Shown here: in pieces, positions 17,477 to 27,307 of the stretch | Layout of the letters: the number at the start of each line of letters is the position of its first letter | How positions within the stretch are numbered: the stretch's first letter is position 1 | Source: Pseudoalteromonas spongiae UST010723-006 | Lineage (GTDB): Bacteria > Pseudomonadota > Gammaproteobacteria > Enterobacterales > Alteromonadaceae | Direction of reading: 5' to 3' | DNA length: 64,000 bases | Assembly (NCBI RefSeq): GCF_000238255.3 | Contig: NZ_CP011040.1 | Coordinates: 868,001-932,000 of the forward strand | Made by a program: the position numbers and the translations under genes | Notes under the pieces: model-generated | Database searches by the model: none | Told to the model about the DNA's origin: nothing | Seen by the model: the letters and a program-made list of their open reading frames with translations, nothing else

Positions 17477-18544
17477 ATGAAGTATGCCAAAATTACTGGT
17501 TGGGGAAAATGCATTCCGCCAGTAAAACTGACAAATGATGATCTAAGCCAAATTATGGACACCAACGATGAATGGATCACCACACGTACAGGAATAAAAG
17601 AAAGGCGCATCTCTCATCAAAGTACCGCAGAACTTGCAACTATCGCAGCAAAAAATGCACTTGATTGTGCTGGCATCAAAAACGCAGACGAAATAGATTT
17701 AGTACTTTTAGCAACCTGCTCTCCGTCTACCATGGTTGCAAACACGGCATCAGAAGTTCAAAAAAACCTAAATGCAACGGGTGCAGCTGCATGTGATGTA
17801 AATGCGGCATGTTCTGGCTTTTTGTACGCATTACAAAACGCTACCGCACAAATTCAATCAGGCATGATTAAAAAAGCAGTTGTCATTGGCGCTGAACGTA
17901 TGACTTGGTATGTAAATTGGCAACGTCGCGATAGCGGTGTACTTTTTGGTGATGGTGCCGGTGCTGTAGTGCTTGAGGCAAGCGATGACAAAACAGGCCT
18001 TCTAGGCACTAAGACAGGTTGTGACAGCGAAGATAGGGAAATTCTACACATCACAAATTCAGGTACCAACACCGATAAATATCAGCCAGTTGGCCCGTCT
18101 GACCTTTTATTCGAAGGTCGCGAGATATTTAAGCGTGCGGTAAAAGGTATGACGACTGCAGTTGATGATGTATTAACGCAAGTCGGCAGCGAAATTACCG
18201 ACATTGATGTACTTATTCCACACCAAGCAAACCTACGCATCATTCAAGCAATTCAATCTAAAGTGAATTTAACCGATGATGCAGTAATGGTGAATATTGA
18301 TAAATACGGCAATACCTCTGCTGCGACCATTCCTATTGCGATTTGTGAGGCAGTTGAAAATGGCCTGATTAAAGAAAACAGTCGTGTAATTTCTGCTGCG
18401 TTTGGTGCGGGCCTAACATGGGCTGCAAGTTTTATTCAATGGGGTGAGCGCGTAACCCCGATTATTCCAGCAAGTCATACGTTAACCCCTTGCGATAAAA
18501 GCGGCCTAGAACTAATCGCCGATGCAGTAAAACACTGCCAATAG
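17477..18544 (+). CDS. Beta-ketoacyl-ACP synthase III family protein
   Basis: A 355-residue thiolase-fold condensing enzyme of the FabH type. The catalytic triad is present: cysteine in [12 protein letters not shown], histidine in PHQANLRII and asparagine in [10 protein letters not shown]. It is about 30 residues longer at the C-terminus than E. coli FabH (317), and it is not next to fatty-acid genes, so it may be an accessory KASIII rather than the housekeeping one. The ATG at 17477 has AAGGG six bases upstream; an in-frame TTG at 17471 touches that site and is unlikely. Confidence 0.88.
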   Translation: MKYAKITGWGKCIPPVKLTNDDLSQIMDTNDEWITTRTGIKERRISHQSTAELATIAAKNALDCAGIKNADEIDLVLLATCSPSTMVANTASEVQKNLNATGAAACDVNAACSGFLYALQNATAQIQSGMIKKAVVIGAERMTWYVNWQRRDSGVLFGDGAGAVVLEASDDKTGLLGTKTGCDSEDREILHITNSGTNTDKYQPVGPSDLLFEGREIFKRAVKGMTTAVDDVLTQVGSEITDIDVLIPHQANLRIIQAIQSKVNLTDDAVMVNIDKYGNTSAATIPIAICEAVENGLIKENSRVISAAFGAGLTWAASFIQWGERVTPIIPASHTLTPCDKSGLELIADAVKHCQ

Positions 18545-18553
18545 CCTTTCTTT

Positions 18554-18577
18554 AAGCCCGTGTTTATACGGGCTTTC
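18554..18577 (+). terminator. Terminator of the KASIII gene
   Basis: An 8-bp stem (aagcccgt/acgggctt) with a 6-base loop, followed by a short T-rich run, ten bases after the stop codon. Confidence 0.75.
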
Positions 18578-18680
18578 TTATTTGCAAAATTCCCTTTTAA
18601 CACTACGCTTTAAATAGTGATATATGCGCCATACCAAGGGTAATGGAGTGCAATTTAGCGATTGTTTAAAGGGTATTACT

Positions 18681-18995
18681 ATGCATGAGCAAACTTCCAA
18701 CATTGAAAAAAGACGCTCATTACGGCTCGATATGGAAAAAGAACTCATTGGATTAGAGTGGCAATGCGAAGATGGCAAAATAATAAAACGCCAAGCAATG
18801 TGCATTGATGTTTCGAACGGTGGATTAAAAGTGAATATCGACCGACCTATCATTACAAATCATCCCGTTAAGGTAACATTTCGCGACAAGTTAGGTGCCT
18901 CAAACCAATTTTATGCAAGGGTATTGCGAGAGACAGAAGTTCACGATTGGTATGATGTTGCCATGATATTTGTCGAACAAGGAGAGGATAAATGA
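18681..18995 (+). CDS. PilZ-domain protein, first gene of a ParA-like operon
   Basis: A 104-residue single-domain PilZ protein. It has the c-di-GMP-binding arginines in EKRRSLRLDME (about residues 9-19) and the DVSNGG motif (about 42-47), the RxxxR...DxSxxG pattern needed for ligand binding. The ATG at 18681 has AAAGGG seven bases upstream; an in-frame ATG at 18624 has none. The stop overlaps the ParA-like start by four bases (ATGA), so the ATPase is translationally coupled to a likely c-di-GMP receptor. That arrangement is the reason this operon is listed among the findings. Confidence 0.85.
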   Translation: MHEQTSNIEKRRSLRLDMEKELIGLEWQCEDGKIIKRQAMCIDVSNGGLKVNIDRPIITNHPVKVTFRDKLGASNQFYARVLRETEVHDWYDVAMIFVEQGEDK

Positions 18996-19657
18996 TTATT
19001 CTTGTTGGCGGTGAAAAAGGCGGTAGCGGTAAAAGCTGTCTTGCTCAAAATGTTGCCGTTTACCTTACCCTGCAAAATTACACCGTTTTGATTGTAGATT
19101 GTGACCCTCAACGAACTTCATCAGATTGGATCCAAGCGCGTAATACCAACCCACAGTTGCCACTGATTAATTGTGTGCAATTGTACGGTAAAATCCGCAA
19201 TGATCTTCTTAGTCTTGAAAACCATTATGATTATGTTATCGTCGATTGTGGTGGGCAAGATAACTTAGCACTTCGCGCTGCGATGTCGGTAGCCGATCAC
19301 ACACTTATTCCACTCAGGCCAAAACGCAGGGATTTAAAAACAGTTCCCCATATGGAAGATATACTTACAACGTGCAAAATGGTTAACCCAAAACTTAACG
19401 CAGCGTTTGTTATTACGCAGTGCCCTTCGTTGCCTAATCAAGCCTCACGTATTTTAGAAGCGAAAGAGGTGTGCTCGTCATATGGTATACCGGTACTTAA
19501 TTCAATTACCCACAGTAGAAACATCTACGATGATAGCGAAGAAAACGGTAAATCTGTGATTGAAATTGAACCTGATGGTAAAGCTGCGCTTGAGATTAAA
19601 GCCATTGTTGATGAGTTATTAACGATGGAAGTGGTTCACGGCCATGAGTTTAATTGA
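18992..19657 (+). CDS. ParA/ParF-like P-loop ATPase
   Basis: A 221-residue ATPase of the ParA/MinD superfamily. It has a deviant Walker A (GGEKGGSGKS, signature lysine at residue 9, catalytic lysine at 14), Walker A' VDCDPQRTSSDW near 38-49, and Walker B VIVDCGGQD near 82-90. It lacks the N-terminal DNA-binding extension of P1-type ParA, so it matches the small ParF class, which works with a ribbon-helix-helix partner. Such ATPases position plasmids, chromosomes or protein cargoes. It overlaps pilZ by 4 bases and the RHH gene by 14. Confidence 0.85.
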   Translation: MIILVGGEKGGSGKSCLAQNVAVYLTLQNYTVLIVDCDPQRTSSDWIQARNTNPQLPLINCVQLYGKIRNDLLSLENHYDYVIVDCGGQDNLALRAAMSVADHTLIPLRPKRRDLKTVPHMEDILTTCKMVNPKLNAAFVITQCPSLPNQASRILEAKEVCSSYGIPVLNSITHSRNIYDDSEENGKSVIEIEPDGKAALEIKAIVDELLTMEVVHGHEFN

Positions 19658-19961
19658 TTTAAAAAAAGGAAATGGTAACAACCGAAAGAAAAAAATTTCG
19701 GTTGATGAGTTTATTGAGCAAGCAAACCTGTATGCACAAGGTAAAGATACAACCCTTAATAAATCACGACACATAAAAAAAGGGCGAAAGTACAAAAATG
19801 CTACTTTCACCCTTTCTCCTGATCACATTAAACAGCTCGATACGCTGTCAAAGCAATCAGGGTTATCTAAATCTTATATTTTGCGCTTATTAATCGCAGA
19901 GCTTGCCGAAGGTGATGATCTAACGATTGACTTACTGTTAGATCATATCAACGCCAAGTGA
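19644..19961 (+). CDS. Ribbon-helix-helix protein, ParG-like partner
   Basis: A 105-residue basic protein. The C-terminal part (about 50-90) reads as a ribbon-helix-helix: strand KNATFTLSPD, helix HIKQLDTLSKQSG, helix SKSYILRLLIAEL. The N-terminal 48 residues are lysine/asparagine-rich and probably flexible, as in ParG, where this tail stimulates the ATPase. It overlaps the ParA-like gene by 14 bases. It could bind DNA as a centromere or operator protein, or adapt a cargo. No iterated centromere-like repeats were seen nearby. Confidence 0.75.
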   Translation: MSLIDLKKGNGNNRKKKISVDEFIEQANLYAQGKDTTLNKSRHIKKGRKYKNATFTLSPDHIKQLDTLSKQSGLSKSYILRLLIAELAEGDDLTIDLLLDHINAK

Positions 19962-19968
19962 TCTCGCT

Positions 19969-21330
19969 TTAGCTATATTTATTTTGTAAATATTTCAGAA
20001 CCGCACGTACACCAAATGCCTCACCACCAACAGGTCGGCCAGGTAACTTACGGATATTCCACGCCATTACATCAAAATGCACCCATGAAATGTCTTGTTC
20101 AACAAATTCTTGTAAGTAAAGTGCAGCGGTGATTGCACCACCAAATGGGCCTGACGCGCAGTTTGTCATATCTGCAACCGTGCTGTTTAACAAATCTTTG
20201 TAGGCTTTATGTAATGGTAAATGCCATACTGGATCTTGTACGTCATTTGCAGCTAATTCTAGCCCCTCAACAAGTGATTTATCATCACTGAAAAAGCCAG
20301 GTAACTCTGTGCCAAGGGCAATACGGCACGCACCGGTAAGCGTTGCAAAGTCAATAAGCGTATCTGGCTTTTCTGTTACCGCTTCAGCAAGTGCATCACA
20401 TAAAACTAAGCGCCCTTCTGCATCGGTATTGTCAATTTCAACGGTAATGCCTTTACGTGTTTTAATAACATCGCCCGGACGTAATGCATTATCCGACACT
20501 GCATTTTCAACCGCAGGGATCATCACACGTAAATTAATTGGTAAGTTAAACGCCATAATCATATGCGCTAAACCAAGAACGTGTGCAGCGCCACCCATGT
20601 CTTTTTTCATTAAACGCATGCCAGATGCCGGTTTTAGATCTAACCCGCCTGAATCGAAACACACGCCTTTACCCACTAAGGTTACTTTCGGCGCATTTTT
20701 ATCACCCCAACGTAAATCAAGTAAACGTGGTTTGTTTGCACTTGCTCGGCCTACTGCGTGAATTGTTGGGTAATTTTGCTCTAAAAGTTCATCGCCAACT
20801 ATTTGAGAAAACTCGCCTGAAAACTCATCAGCCATATCAGACATTATTTCTGCAAGGTGTTGTGGCATCATGTCACCTGCAGGCATGTTCACAAGGTCGC
20901 GAACAATTGAAACACCCTTTACGTACGTTGTAACTTCATCAAACAAGGCTTTATCAGCAATAGCGAGTTTTACGCTTACTGGTTTAGATTCTTTGTACGG
21001 TGTGAAGTCATACGCACCTAACGCAAAGCTGGTTGCTACCAACTTGTTTGTGTTTGCATCATTATTGAGTAAATAAGTACCCGCTGGTAACTGCGAAGCG
21101 AGGTCGCCACATGACCAAAGTTCGTTAGTATCGTTACAAAAGAACACGGCTTCGCTTAACGTGCCACTTTCAAAATTTGGTACTAACAACAAACCACGGC
21201 CTTCAAAGCTTAGTGATTTAAGCCAGTTTTTAGTTACCTCAGATTGTTTTTCTTGCCACGCGTCAAATTCTGCACTTGATTTAATGCTAAGCGGGATCCC
21301 TTCAGATTTTTTAACAAGGGCTTGCGTCAT
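19969..21330 (-). CDS. M17-family leucyl aminopeptidase
   Basis: A 453-residue cytosolic di-metal aminopeptidase. The M17 signature NTDAEGRL is present. The preceding metal-binding strand is GKGVCFDSGGLDLKP with MKKDMGGAAH, giving the usual Lys/Asp/Glu ligands. The N-terminal 150 residues form the less conserved regulatory domain. It releases N-terminal amino acids from peptides. The ATG at 21330 has AAAGG seven bases upstream. It is a PepA paralogue rather than certain PepA, so no symbol is given. Convergent with the RHH gene, only 7 bases away. Confidence 0.9.
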   Translation of the reverse strand: MTQALVKKSEGIPLSIKSSAEFDAWQEKQSEVTKNWLKSLSFEGRGLLLVPNFESGTLSEAVFFCNDTNELWSCGDLASQLPAGTYLLNNDANTNKLVATSFALGAYDFTPYKESKPVSVKLAIADKALFDEVTTYVKGVSIVRDLVNMPAGDMMPQHLAEIMSDMADEFSGEFSQIVGDELLEQNYPTIHAVGRASANKPRLLDLRWGDKNAPKVTLVGKGVCFDSGGLDLKPASGMRLMKKDMGGAAHVLGLAHMIMAFNLPINLRVMIPAVENAVSDNALRPGDVIKTRKGITVEIDNTDAEGRLVLCDALAEAVTEKPDTLIDFATLTGACRIALGTELPGFFSDDKSLVEGLELAANDVQDPVWHLPLHKAYKDLLNSTVADMTNCASGPFGGAITAALYLQEFVEQDISWVHFDVMAWNIRKLPGRPVGGEAFGVRAVLKYLQNKYS

Positions 21331-21463
21331 ATTTTGGCCTTTATAATTTACACACTTTGGCTATAGCATAACAAACTATGGTTCGGGTTGTCTTACATTC
21401 GCGATAGAATTTAATAGGATAGCGCCTGTTATTTCAGCGCAATATAATAGGCGATGTTAAAGA

Positions 21464-21820
21464 TTATTTATTATCAGTTTTGTTAAAAGCACTGGGCAAT
21501 ACTTCAACACCAACAAGTTTTCCGAGTTTTACAATTAATGGAATAGTAATTGGCGCAAAGGGTAGAATTGCAAAAATGCCTAAACCAACGCCTTTAAGTA
21601 CATCAAGAAACTGTTGATTTGCTTTCTTTAGTTCTGCTTTATTTGCTTTGCCTTGCGTGTAGTTACGGTAGGTGATCAGCATATCGATGGTTTCTTGCTT
21701 TTCTTGTGCAAGCGCATGCTTAACTTGCAACATCTGACGGCGCACTTTTAAGCGACTTCGTTGCTGTTTGATTTTAAGCACCCGAACAGGGGCTTTATGG
21801 AAATATTTCATCGTACGCAT
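21464..21820 (-). CDS. Minimal LETM1-like membrane protein
   Basis: A 118-residue protein with a basic N-terminus, a predicted helical or coiled region (about 10-60), and one hydrophobic segment near residues 80-110. The end of that segment resembles the LETM1 signature: FLDVLKGVGLGIFAILPFAP, then LPSAF close to the C-terminus, where LETM1 proteins have an IVPF...LPStF pattern. The start is uncertain: ATG at 21820 or 21811, or TTG at 21841; none has a good ribosome site. LETM1 proteins affect cation/proton exchange in mitochondria. The assignment here is from motif resemblance only. Confidence 0.6.
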   Translation of the reverse strand: MRTMKYFHKAPVRVLKIKQQRSRLKVRRQMLQVKHALAQEKQETIDMLITYRNYTQGKANKAELKKANQQFLDVLKGVGLGIFAILPFAPITIPLIVKLGKLVGVEVLPSAFNKTDNK

Positions 21821-21981
21821 AATTACATTTTCGCACAACAATCAGAAAAGGTATAAGCGAAATCTGTAAAAAGTTGTTTGTATTGAAAAATCATGAATAA
21901 GCGGAACTCACCTTGAATACGGCGAGTACACGGCTTTTAATTACCTCTGCGCTATCACCTGCTACAACGCCTATGTTTCGC

Positions 21982-22878
21982 TTATTTAAATCGATTAAAC
22001 CAATTTAATGTATCTAAGTAAGTTTCTTTTTTAGCAAACGGCGACGTGAGAATATTTATGTGGTCATAATCAATTTTATGGTTGTAGCGTTTACCATACA
22101 TCTTAAGTACTTGTTCACCGCTTCCACTCTCTTTGATAAACGCTTCTATATCAACTTGTTGTGCTAGCGCTTTGTCATTTACTGCGCCAATATGTAAAAC
22201 AGGCGGAAGCGCTATGTCTTCAAGTGCTTTACCATAATCAAACTGATCAAATGGACATACCCAAGGATTTTTCTTAACCCACTCTACCCCTTCTTTATGT
22301 GACAAACGAGTTTCATCATCCGAACCAAACTTAAAGCGTTTTGCAGGTAAATAGCCATACCTTTTAATTAGCAATGGGGAAATTAAGTACCACACTAAAT
22401 TCGCTTGAATATATTTTGATGGGTGACGGTTATATATGGTTCGTTTAGAAGCAAAATAAACACACGCTTTTAAATCATCTAGGTAAGTTGGGAAGCGTGC
22501 CAATACAGAGTTAAGTAATACTCCACCCCATGAATGTGCACAAAAATAAGCAATAGGCTGTTTAGAATAGAATTTAATATAGTCCAACATCGCTGGGATC
22601 TCTTCAACAATAGAATCCCTTTGCCCTGTACTGCTATGTTTGGAGATTTTTGGTTCACTTAACCCCCGGCCACGCAAGTCAGCAACAAAACAATTAAAAC
22701 CCGCATCTGCTAAAAACGGCGCTAATCCTTTGTTTGATTGGGTATAAAAAATGCGGCCATTTTCAACAGCACCATGCATAAAAAAGACAATAGGACCGTT
22801 TTGGTCTTTGTAGATTTGACGCAAATGAACTTTGTCACCATTTTTCAAAGGAACGAAATGTGAGGCTTGTGTAATCAT
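21982..22878 (-). CDS. Alpha/beta hydrolase
   Basis: A 298-residue serine hydrolase of the alpha/beta fold. It has the oxyanion segment FFMHGAVENG, the nucleophile elbow CAHSWGG (serine at the elbow), and a C-terminal HINILTSPF giving the likely catalytic histidine. No signal peptide, so cytosolic. It resembles lysophospholipase- or esterase-like members; the substrate cannot be named. ATG with AAGG eight bases upstream. Single gene, divergent from rlmF. Confidence 0.82.
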   Translation of the reverse strand: MITQASHFVPLKNGDKVHLRQIYKDQNGPIVFFMHGAVENGRIFYTQSNKGLAPFLADAGFNCFVADLRGRGLSEPKISKHSSTGQRDSIVEEIPAMLDYIKFYSKQPIAYFCAHSWGGVLLNSVLARFPTYLDDLKACVYFASKRTIYNRHPSKYIQANLVWYLISPLLIKRYGYLPAKRFKFGSDDETRLSHKEGVEWVKKNPWVCPFDQFDYGKALEDIALPPVLHIGAVNDKALAQQVDIEAFIKESGSGEQVLKMYGKRYNHKIDYDHINILTSPFAKKETYLDTLNWFNRFK

Positions 22879-23002
22879 AAGTATTGCCTTTAATCTGGTC
22901 GTACCAGAACGATACTAAAAACAAATATGAATAAATACAAGCGTTCAAAAGCTAGCATGTTAAAATCAGCGTTATGTAACACTTTTGAATTGCCCCATAA
23001 CG

Positions 23003-23890
23003 ATGGAAAAAAAACATCATCCGCGAAATATCCACCTCAATGGTTATGATTTAGCGAAGCTAGCGAAATTTAGCCCGACACTTACGCCTTACTTAATCAA
23101 AAATGAATTTGGTAACACGACGATTGATTTTAGCGATTCAAAAGCAGTAAAGGCACTTAACCAAGCGCTTTTGGTTGTAGATTATCAGTTACTTGTATGG
23201 GATATACCAGAAACAAATTTATGCCCTGCCGTACCAGGCCGCGCTGATTTAATTCACACGCTCGCAGATTTACTCGCCGAACAAAATAACGGTGATGTAC
23301 CGACCGGAAAAAACACACAGTTACTTGATATTGGTACGGGCGCATCACTCATCTACCCGATTTTAGCCAACAAGATTTATGGGTGGAAAGCGGTAGCGAC
23401 CGATATTGATGAAAACTCCATTAAACAAGCTAAGAACTTAGCGCAGTTTAATAAGCTGCCCGTAAAATTGCGCCAGCAAAAATCAACTGACAACATATTT
23501 CACGGTGTGATTAACGCAAACGACTTTTTTGATATCACCTGCTGCAACCCACCATTCCATAGTTCGTTAGATCACGCTGAAAAAGCTAACCAACGAAAAT
23601 GGAAAAATCTCTCACACGAAAACAAAGGGTTTAATTTCTCAGGTCAAAAAGCCGAATTGTGGTGCGAAGGCGGTGAAATAGCGTTTCTTACGACAATGAT
23701 TAGCGAAAGCGTTGACTATCAAGAGCAGGTAGGTTGGTTTACATCGTTAGTATCAAAAAAAGAGAACTTGCCAAAGCTTAAATCACAATTAACACGCTTT
23801 GCTAATTCTGAGGTTAAAGTAATGCCATTAGCCCACGGCCAAAAAGTAATGCACGTGTTGTGCTGGCGTTTTAACAACTCATCTAACTAA
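23003..23890 (+). CDS. rlmF: 23S rRNA (adenine-1618-N6)-methyltransferase
   Basis: A 295-residue SAM methyltransferase that modifies A1618 of 23S rRNA. Family features: HHPRNIHLNGYD at the start, LCPAVPGRADLIH in the middle, the SAM motif LLDIGTGASLIYP and the catalytic CCNPPFH (the NPPF motif of N6-adenine methylases). The conserved protein starts at the ATG at 23003; a TTG at 22985 in frame adds six residues without a ribosome site. Length agrees with E. coli RlmF. Confidence 0.95.
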   Translation: MEKKHHPRNIHLNGYDLAKLAKFSPTLTPYLIKNEFGNTTIDFSDSKAVKALNQALLVVDYQLLVWDIPETNLCPAVPGRADLIHTLADLLAEQNNGDVPTGKNTQLLDIGTGASLIYPILANKIYGWKAVATDIDENSIKQAKNLAQFNKLPVKLRQQKSTDNIFHGVINANDFFDITCCNPPFHSSLDHAEKANQRKWKNLSHENKGFNFSGQKAELWCEGGEIAFLTTMISESVDYQEQVGWFTSLVSKKENLPKLKSQLTRFANSEVKVMPLAHGQKVMHVLCWRFNNSSN

Positions 23891-23909
23891 GCGTATTGGT
23901 GTAAAACAA

Positions 23910-23940
23910 AAAAGGCTTGCGATACATTCACAAGCCTTTT
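23910..23940. terminator. Bidirectional terminator between rlmF and tdk
   Basis: A 10-bp stem (aaaaggcttg/caagcctttt) with an 11-base loop, flanked by A- and T-tracts, between two convergent genes. Confidence 0.85.
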
Positions 23941-23966
23941 GGTTAACTAACTTAAGATAGTTAATG

Positions 23967-24563
23967 CTAATTCGGGATTGCGACCTGATTTTCAAGCCCT
24001 TCAAAATAGTGTTTTCTGCACACTGACACATATCGGTCGTTACCACCAATTTCAACCTGCTCACCTTGGGTGATTGGTACGCCCTGTTCATTGGTACGAA
24101 GCACCATATTGGCTTTTCGCCCGCAATGACACACGGTTTTTAATTCAATTAACTTATCTGCCCACGCCAGTAAATACTGGGCACCAACAAATAATTCGCC
24201 GAGAAAGTCGGTACGTAATCCATAACACAATACTGGAATATTTAGCCTATCAACAACGATACACAATTCTTCTACTTGTTTTTTAGTTAAAAACTGGGCC
24301 TCGTCAATAAGTACACAATCAACTTTTTTAACCGCATGCTGCGTGGCAATTTCGTCAGACAAATTAGATTCAGGCGAGAACAAAGATGCGTCTGCTGCTA
24401 AGCCTATACGCGAACTTACTTTGCCTTCACCATAGCGTGTATCAATTGCTGCGGTATAAATTAATGGCTCCATTCCACGTTCTTTGTAGTTAAAAGCAGA
24501 TTGTAATAACGTGGTTGATTTACCTGCGTTCATTGCAGAGTAATAAAAGTACAGCTGAGCCAT
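23967..24563 (-). CDS. tdk: Thymidine kinase (type II)
   Basis: A 198-residue kinase phosphorylating thymidine to dTMP in salvage. It has the P-loop [16 protein letters not shown] at residues 5-20, the catalytic LIDEAQFL, and a zinc-binding lasso with [12 protein letters not shown] and a later histidine/cysteine pair near the C-terminus. Length and layout match E. coli Tdk. Confidence 0.96.
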   Translation of the reverse strand: MAQLYFYYSAMNAGKSTTLLQSAFNYKERGMEPLIYTAAIDTRYGEGKVSSRIGLAADASLFSPESNLSDEIATQHAVKKVDCVLIDEAQFLTKKQVEELCIVVDRLNIPVLCYGLRTDFLGELFVGAQYLLAWADKLIELKTVCHCGRKANMVLRTNEQGVPITQGEQVEIGGNDRYVSVCRKHYFEGLENQVAIPN

Positions 24564-24665
24564 GAATTATCCGAGAGAGCAAAAACGCTAATGCTATATG
24601 AACTAGCGTTATTTCGCTAGTTCAAAATCATAAAAGACAAGTTTAAAAGCGTTACGAGATAAAGC

Positions 24666-25832
24666 TTAATCGCTACCGAAGAGGTCCCGTGTATAGACTT
24701 TGTCAGCAACATCCTTAAGGCATCGCTCCATTCGATTTGATACGATTACGTCCGATATTTGTTTAAACTCTTCAAGGTCTTTTATTACGCGTGAGTTAAA
24801 AAAGGAGTCTTCTTGCATCACAGGTTCATACACCACAACTTCAATTCCTTTTGCTTTAATGCGTTTCATAATGCCTTGTACCGAAGACGCTCTGAAATTA
24901 TCGGAACCGCTTTTCATTATTAGACGGTGAATACCCACTACTTTTGGTTGCTTATTAATAATTGAAAATGCGATATGATCCTTTCGGACAGTGTTAGATT
25001 CAACGATTGAGTTAATCAGTGTGTTTGGTACATCTTCAAAATTTGCGCGAAGCTGTTTGGTGTCCTTTGGTAAACAATAACCGCCATAACCAAACGATGG
25101 GTTGTTATAGTGGTTGCCTATTCGAGGGTCTAAACTGACGCCTTCAATAATTTCTTTTGTATCTAATCCGTGACTTTCAGCGTAAGTATCAAGTTCATTA
25201 AAATAAGAAACACGCATTGCTAAGTAAGTGTTTGAGAACAGCTTAACCGCTTCGGCTTCTGTAGAACCTGTTAAAAGAATATCAATGTCCTCTTTCAACG
25301 CGCCCTGTGCCAATAACTCAGCGAATTTTTGTGCCCGTTCTGATTTCTCACCAACAATAATGCGCGACGGGTGTAAATTATCAAATAACGCTTTACCTTC
25401 ACGTAAAAATTCAGGCGAAAATATAATATTGCTAGTACATAACTTTTGTTTAATGCGTTTAGTAAAACCAACCGGCACCGTTGACTTTATTACCATTATT
25501 GCTGAAGGATTAACTTTGTTAACTTCATGAATAACCGCCTCTACAGACGATGTATTAAATTTGTTTGTAACCTCATCATAATCCGTAGGTGTTGCGATAA
25601 TAACGTAATCTGCATTTTCAAACGCTTTGTTGCTGTCGCTTGTCGCAACTAAATCTAGTTTTTCATTTGCGAGGAAATGTTCTATTTCAGGATCTGCAAT
25701 GGGGGATTGTTTTTGATTAATCAGGTCAACTTTTGTATCGATAATATCATAAGCGATTACTGAGTTATGTTGCGCTAATAAAACCGCGTTTGATAGTCCA
25801 ACGTAGCCAGTACCTGCAATAGTAATATTCAT
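24666..25832 (-). CDS. ugd: UDP-glucose 6-dehydrogenase
   Basis: A 388-residue enzyme oxidising UDP-glucose to UDP-glucuronate with NAD+. The Rossmann motif [10 protein letters not shown] begins at residue 7 and the catalytic cysteine lies in [20 protein letters not shown] and [12 protein letters not shown] complete the family signature. UDP-glucuronate feeds capsule, exopolysaccharide and LPS sugars. It is alone here with no polysaccharide cluster beside it. Start ATG follows AAGGATAAC. Confidence 0.95.
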   Translation of the reverse strand: MNITIAGTGYVGLSNAVLLAQHNSVIAYDIIDTKVDLINQKQSPIADPEIEHFLANEKLDLVATSDSNKAFENADYVIIATPTDYDEVTNKFNTSSVEAVIHEVNKVNPSAIMVIKSTVPVGFTKRIKQKLCTSNIIFSPEFLREGKALFDNLHPSRIIVGEKSERAQKFAELLAQGALKEDIDILLTGSTEAEAVKLFSNTYLAMRVSYFNELDTYAESHGLDTKEIIEGVSLDPRIGNHYNNPSFGYGGYCLPKDTKQLRANFEDVPNTLINSIVESNTVRKDHIAFSIINKQPKVVGIHRLIMKSGSDNFRASSVQGIMKRIKAKGIEVVVYEPVMQEDSFFNSRVIKDLEEFKQISDVIVSNRMERCLKDVADKVYTRDLFGSD

Positions 25833-25985
25833 TGTTATCCTTGTTAGTCAAAGCTCTTTTGAAAGATGTTGTATTGGTGAGCGTGCGGATTATATAAGAG
25901 ATTGGTACATTTTAAATGCCGTTACGTATCTACGCAAATATATTCCCTAAGTTTAGAATATAAATGTAGTTTGTTACTGAAAACA

Positions 25986-26017
25986 AAAAAGGCTTAGCAA
26001 CCTTGCTAAGCCTTTTT
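25986..26017 (-). terminator. Terminator of efpL
   Basis: A 15-bp perfect inverted repeat with A- and T-tracts (aaaaaggcttagcaa/ttgctaagccttttt), 17 bases after the efpL stop on the minus strand. Confidence 0.88.
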
Positions 26018-26033
26018 ACAAAACCAAACCGAA

Positions 26034-26603
26034 TTATTCAGCGCGGCCCATAAATTTTTGCTCAGAGGTGTTAATTTTTACTTTATCACCCGCTGAAATA
26101 TGCTCTGGCACTTGAATGATTAAACCTGTTGTCATTGTTGCAGGTTTTGTACGTGCACTTGCTGATGCACCTTTAATTGAAGGTGATGTGTCTTCAATTA
26201 CCAGCTCTACACTTGACGGTAGGTCAATTGATACTGGGCTACCTTCAACCACTACAACTAATAAACCTTTGGTATTTTCATCGATGAACAAAAGTTGTTC
26301 TGCAATTGACTCTTTGTTTAAGTTATATGGCGTGTAATCTTCTTCATCCATAAACACGTATTCGTCACCATCAACGTACGAAAATACCGCTGGGCGACGA
26401 TTTAAATCAGCGAAGTTTAACATTTCATCGGCTTTAAATGTTTCATCGACTTTACCGCCATTTACGACATCGTACATACGCATACGGTATAAACTACCGC
26501 CTGCACGCCCTTGAGGAACTGAACGTTCGATATCTCGTACAATCATCACTCGACCGTTATAATCAATGGCTGCATGCTTTTTAATTTCACTTGCTTTAGG
26601 CAT
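26034..26603 (-). CDS. efpL: EF-P-like translation factor EfpL (YeiP)
   Basis: A 189-residue three-domain EF-P paralogue. The C-terminal segment [20 protein letters not shown] and the middle segment [20 protein letters not shown] match E. coli YeiP/EfpL rather than canonical EF-P. The loop that reaches the peptidyl-transferase centre reads [11 protein letters not shown], with an arginine rather than the modified lysine of EF-P, as in EfpL. The family relieves ribosome stalling at proline-containing motifs. Transcribed alone, with its own terminator. Confidence 0.92.
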   Translation of the reverse strand: MPKASEIKKHAAIDYNGRVMIVRDIERSVPQGRAGGSLYRMRMYDVVNGGKVDETFKADEMLNFADLNRRPAVFSYVDGDEYVFMDEEDYTPYNLNKESIAEQLLFIDENTKGLLVVVVEGSPVSIDLPSSVELVIEDTSPSIKGASASARTKPATMTTGLIIQVPEHISAGDKVKINTSEQKFMGRAE

Positions 26604-26764
26604 TTCTAATTCTCATTGTGTCAATTTATGCAGACCCTACAAAAATATGGCCTGTTAGTAAATACATAATGATGAAAATCAAACTTGTATTATTTGTTAA
26701 CTTGATTTTTAATTATTTGCCCCAACGTATCTAAAGCACAATAATAAAGTTGTTAGAGGACACT

Positions 26765-27232
26765 ATGCAGTTAGTTTCGTTAGATGCCAACGATTCACAT
26801 GTAATTAGTCTATTTGCTGAAATAGACCGCCTTATGAATTCACTCTACCCAATTGCAAGTGACCAATCTTTACATTTATCTGAATTAAACCAACCCAATG
26901 TACACGCGATTGGCTTGTTAACAGACGAAGGTATCATCGCCTGCGGTGCGATTGTAAAGAAGTTTGAGTCAAGCCTGTATGGCGAAATTAAGCGTGTTTA
27001 TGTTAAACCAACACACCGTGGTAAAGGCTTATCTCGACGCATTATGCAAAACTTAATGTACTGGGCCGGCCAAGCGCAGATCCCATTACTACGTTTGGAA
27101 ACAGGTAGTAAGCAAACAGAATCAATCAACCTATATGAAAGCCTTGGTTTTGAGCGTTGCGAATGCTTTGGGCGTTATCGTGATAACCCGCTCAGTGTTT
27201 TTATGGAATTACCGTTATCGACAGAAAGCTAA
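26765..27232 (+). CDS. GNAT-family N-acetyltransferase
   Basis: A 155-residue acetyl-CoA-dependent acyltransferase. The acetyl-CoA loop is VKPTHRGKGLSRRIMQNL (motif A: R/Q-x-x-G-x-G/A), followed by the C-terminal LYESLGFERC typical of small GNATs. The start chosen is ATG at 26765, with AGAGGA four bases upstream; an in-frame TTG at 26750 is less likely. Substrate not readable. Single gene divergent from efpL. Confidence 0.85.
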   Translation: MQLVSLDANDSHVISLFAEIDRLMNSLYPIASDQSLHLSELNQPNVHAIGLLTDEGIIACGAIVKKFESSLYGEIKRVYVKPTHRGKGLSRRIMQNLMYWAGQAQIPLLRLETGSKQTESINLYESLGFERCECFGRYRDNPLSVFMELPLSTES

Positions 27233-27307
27233 ATACATGTCTATGATTATTCACAGCAACATGTAACTGTATTCAAGATATGGATGAAATTTAACAGGGT
27301 GTTTTTT

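Noticed and set aside
18545..18680. Centromere-like repeats for the ParF/RHH pair
   Set aside because: Only a terminator and a 5-base palindrome are present; no iterated sites could be seen here or just after the RHH gene.
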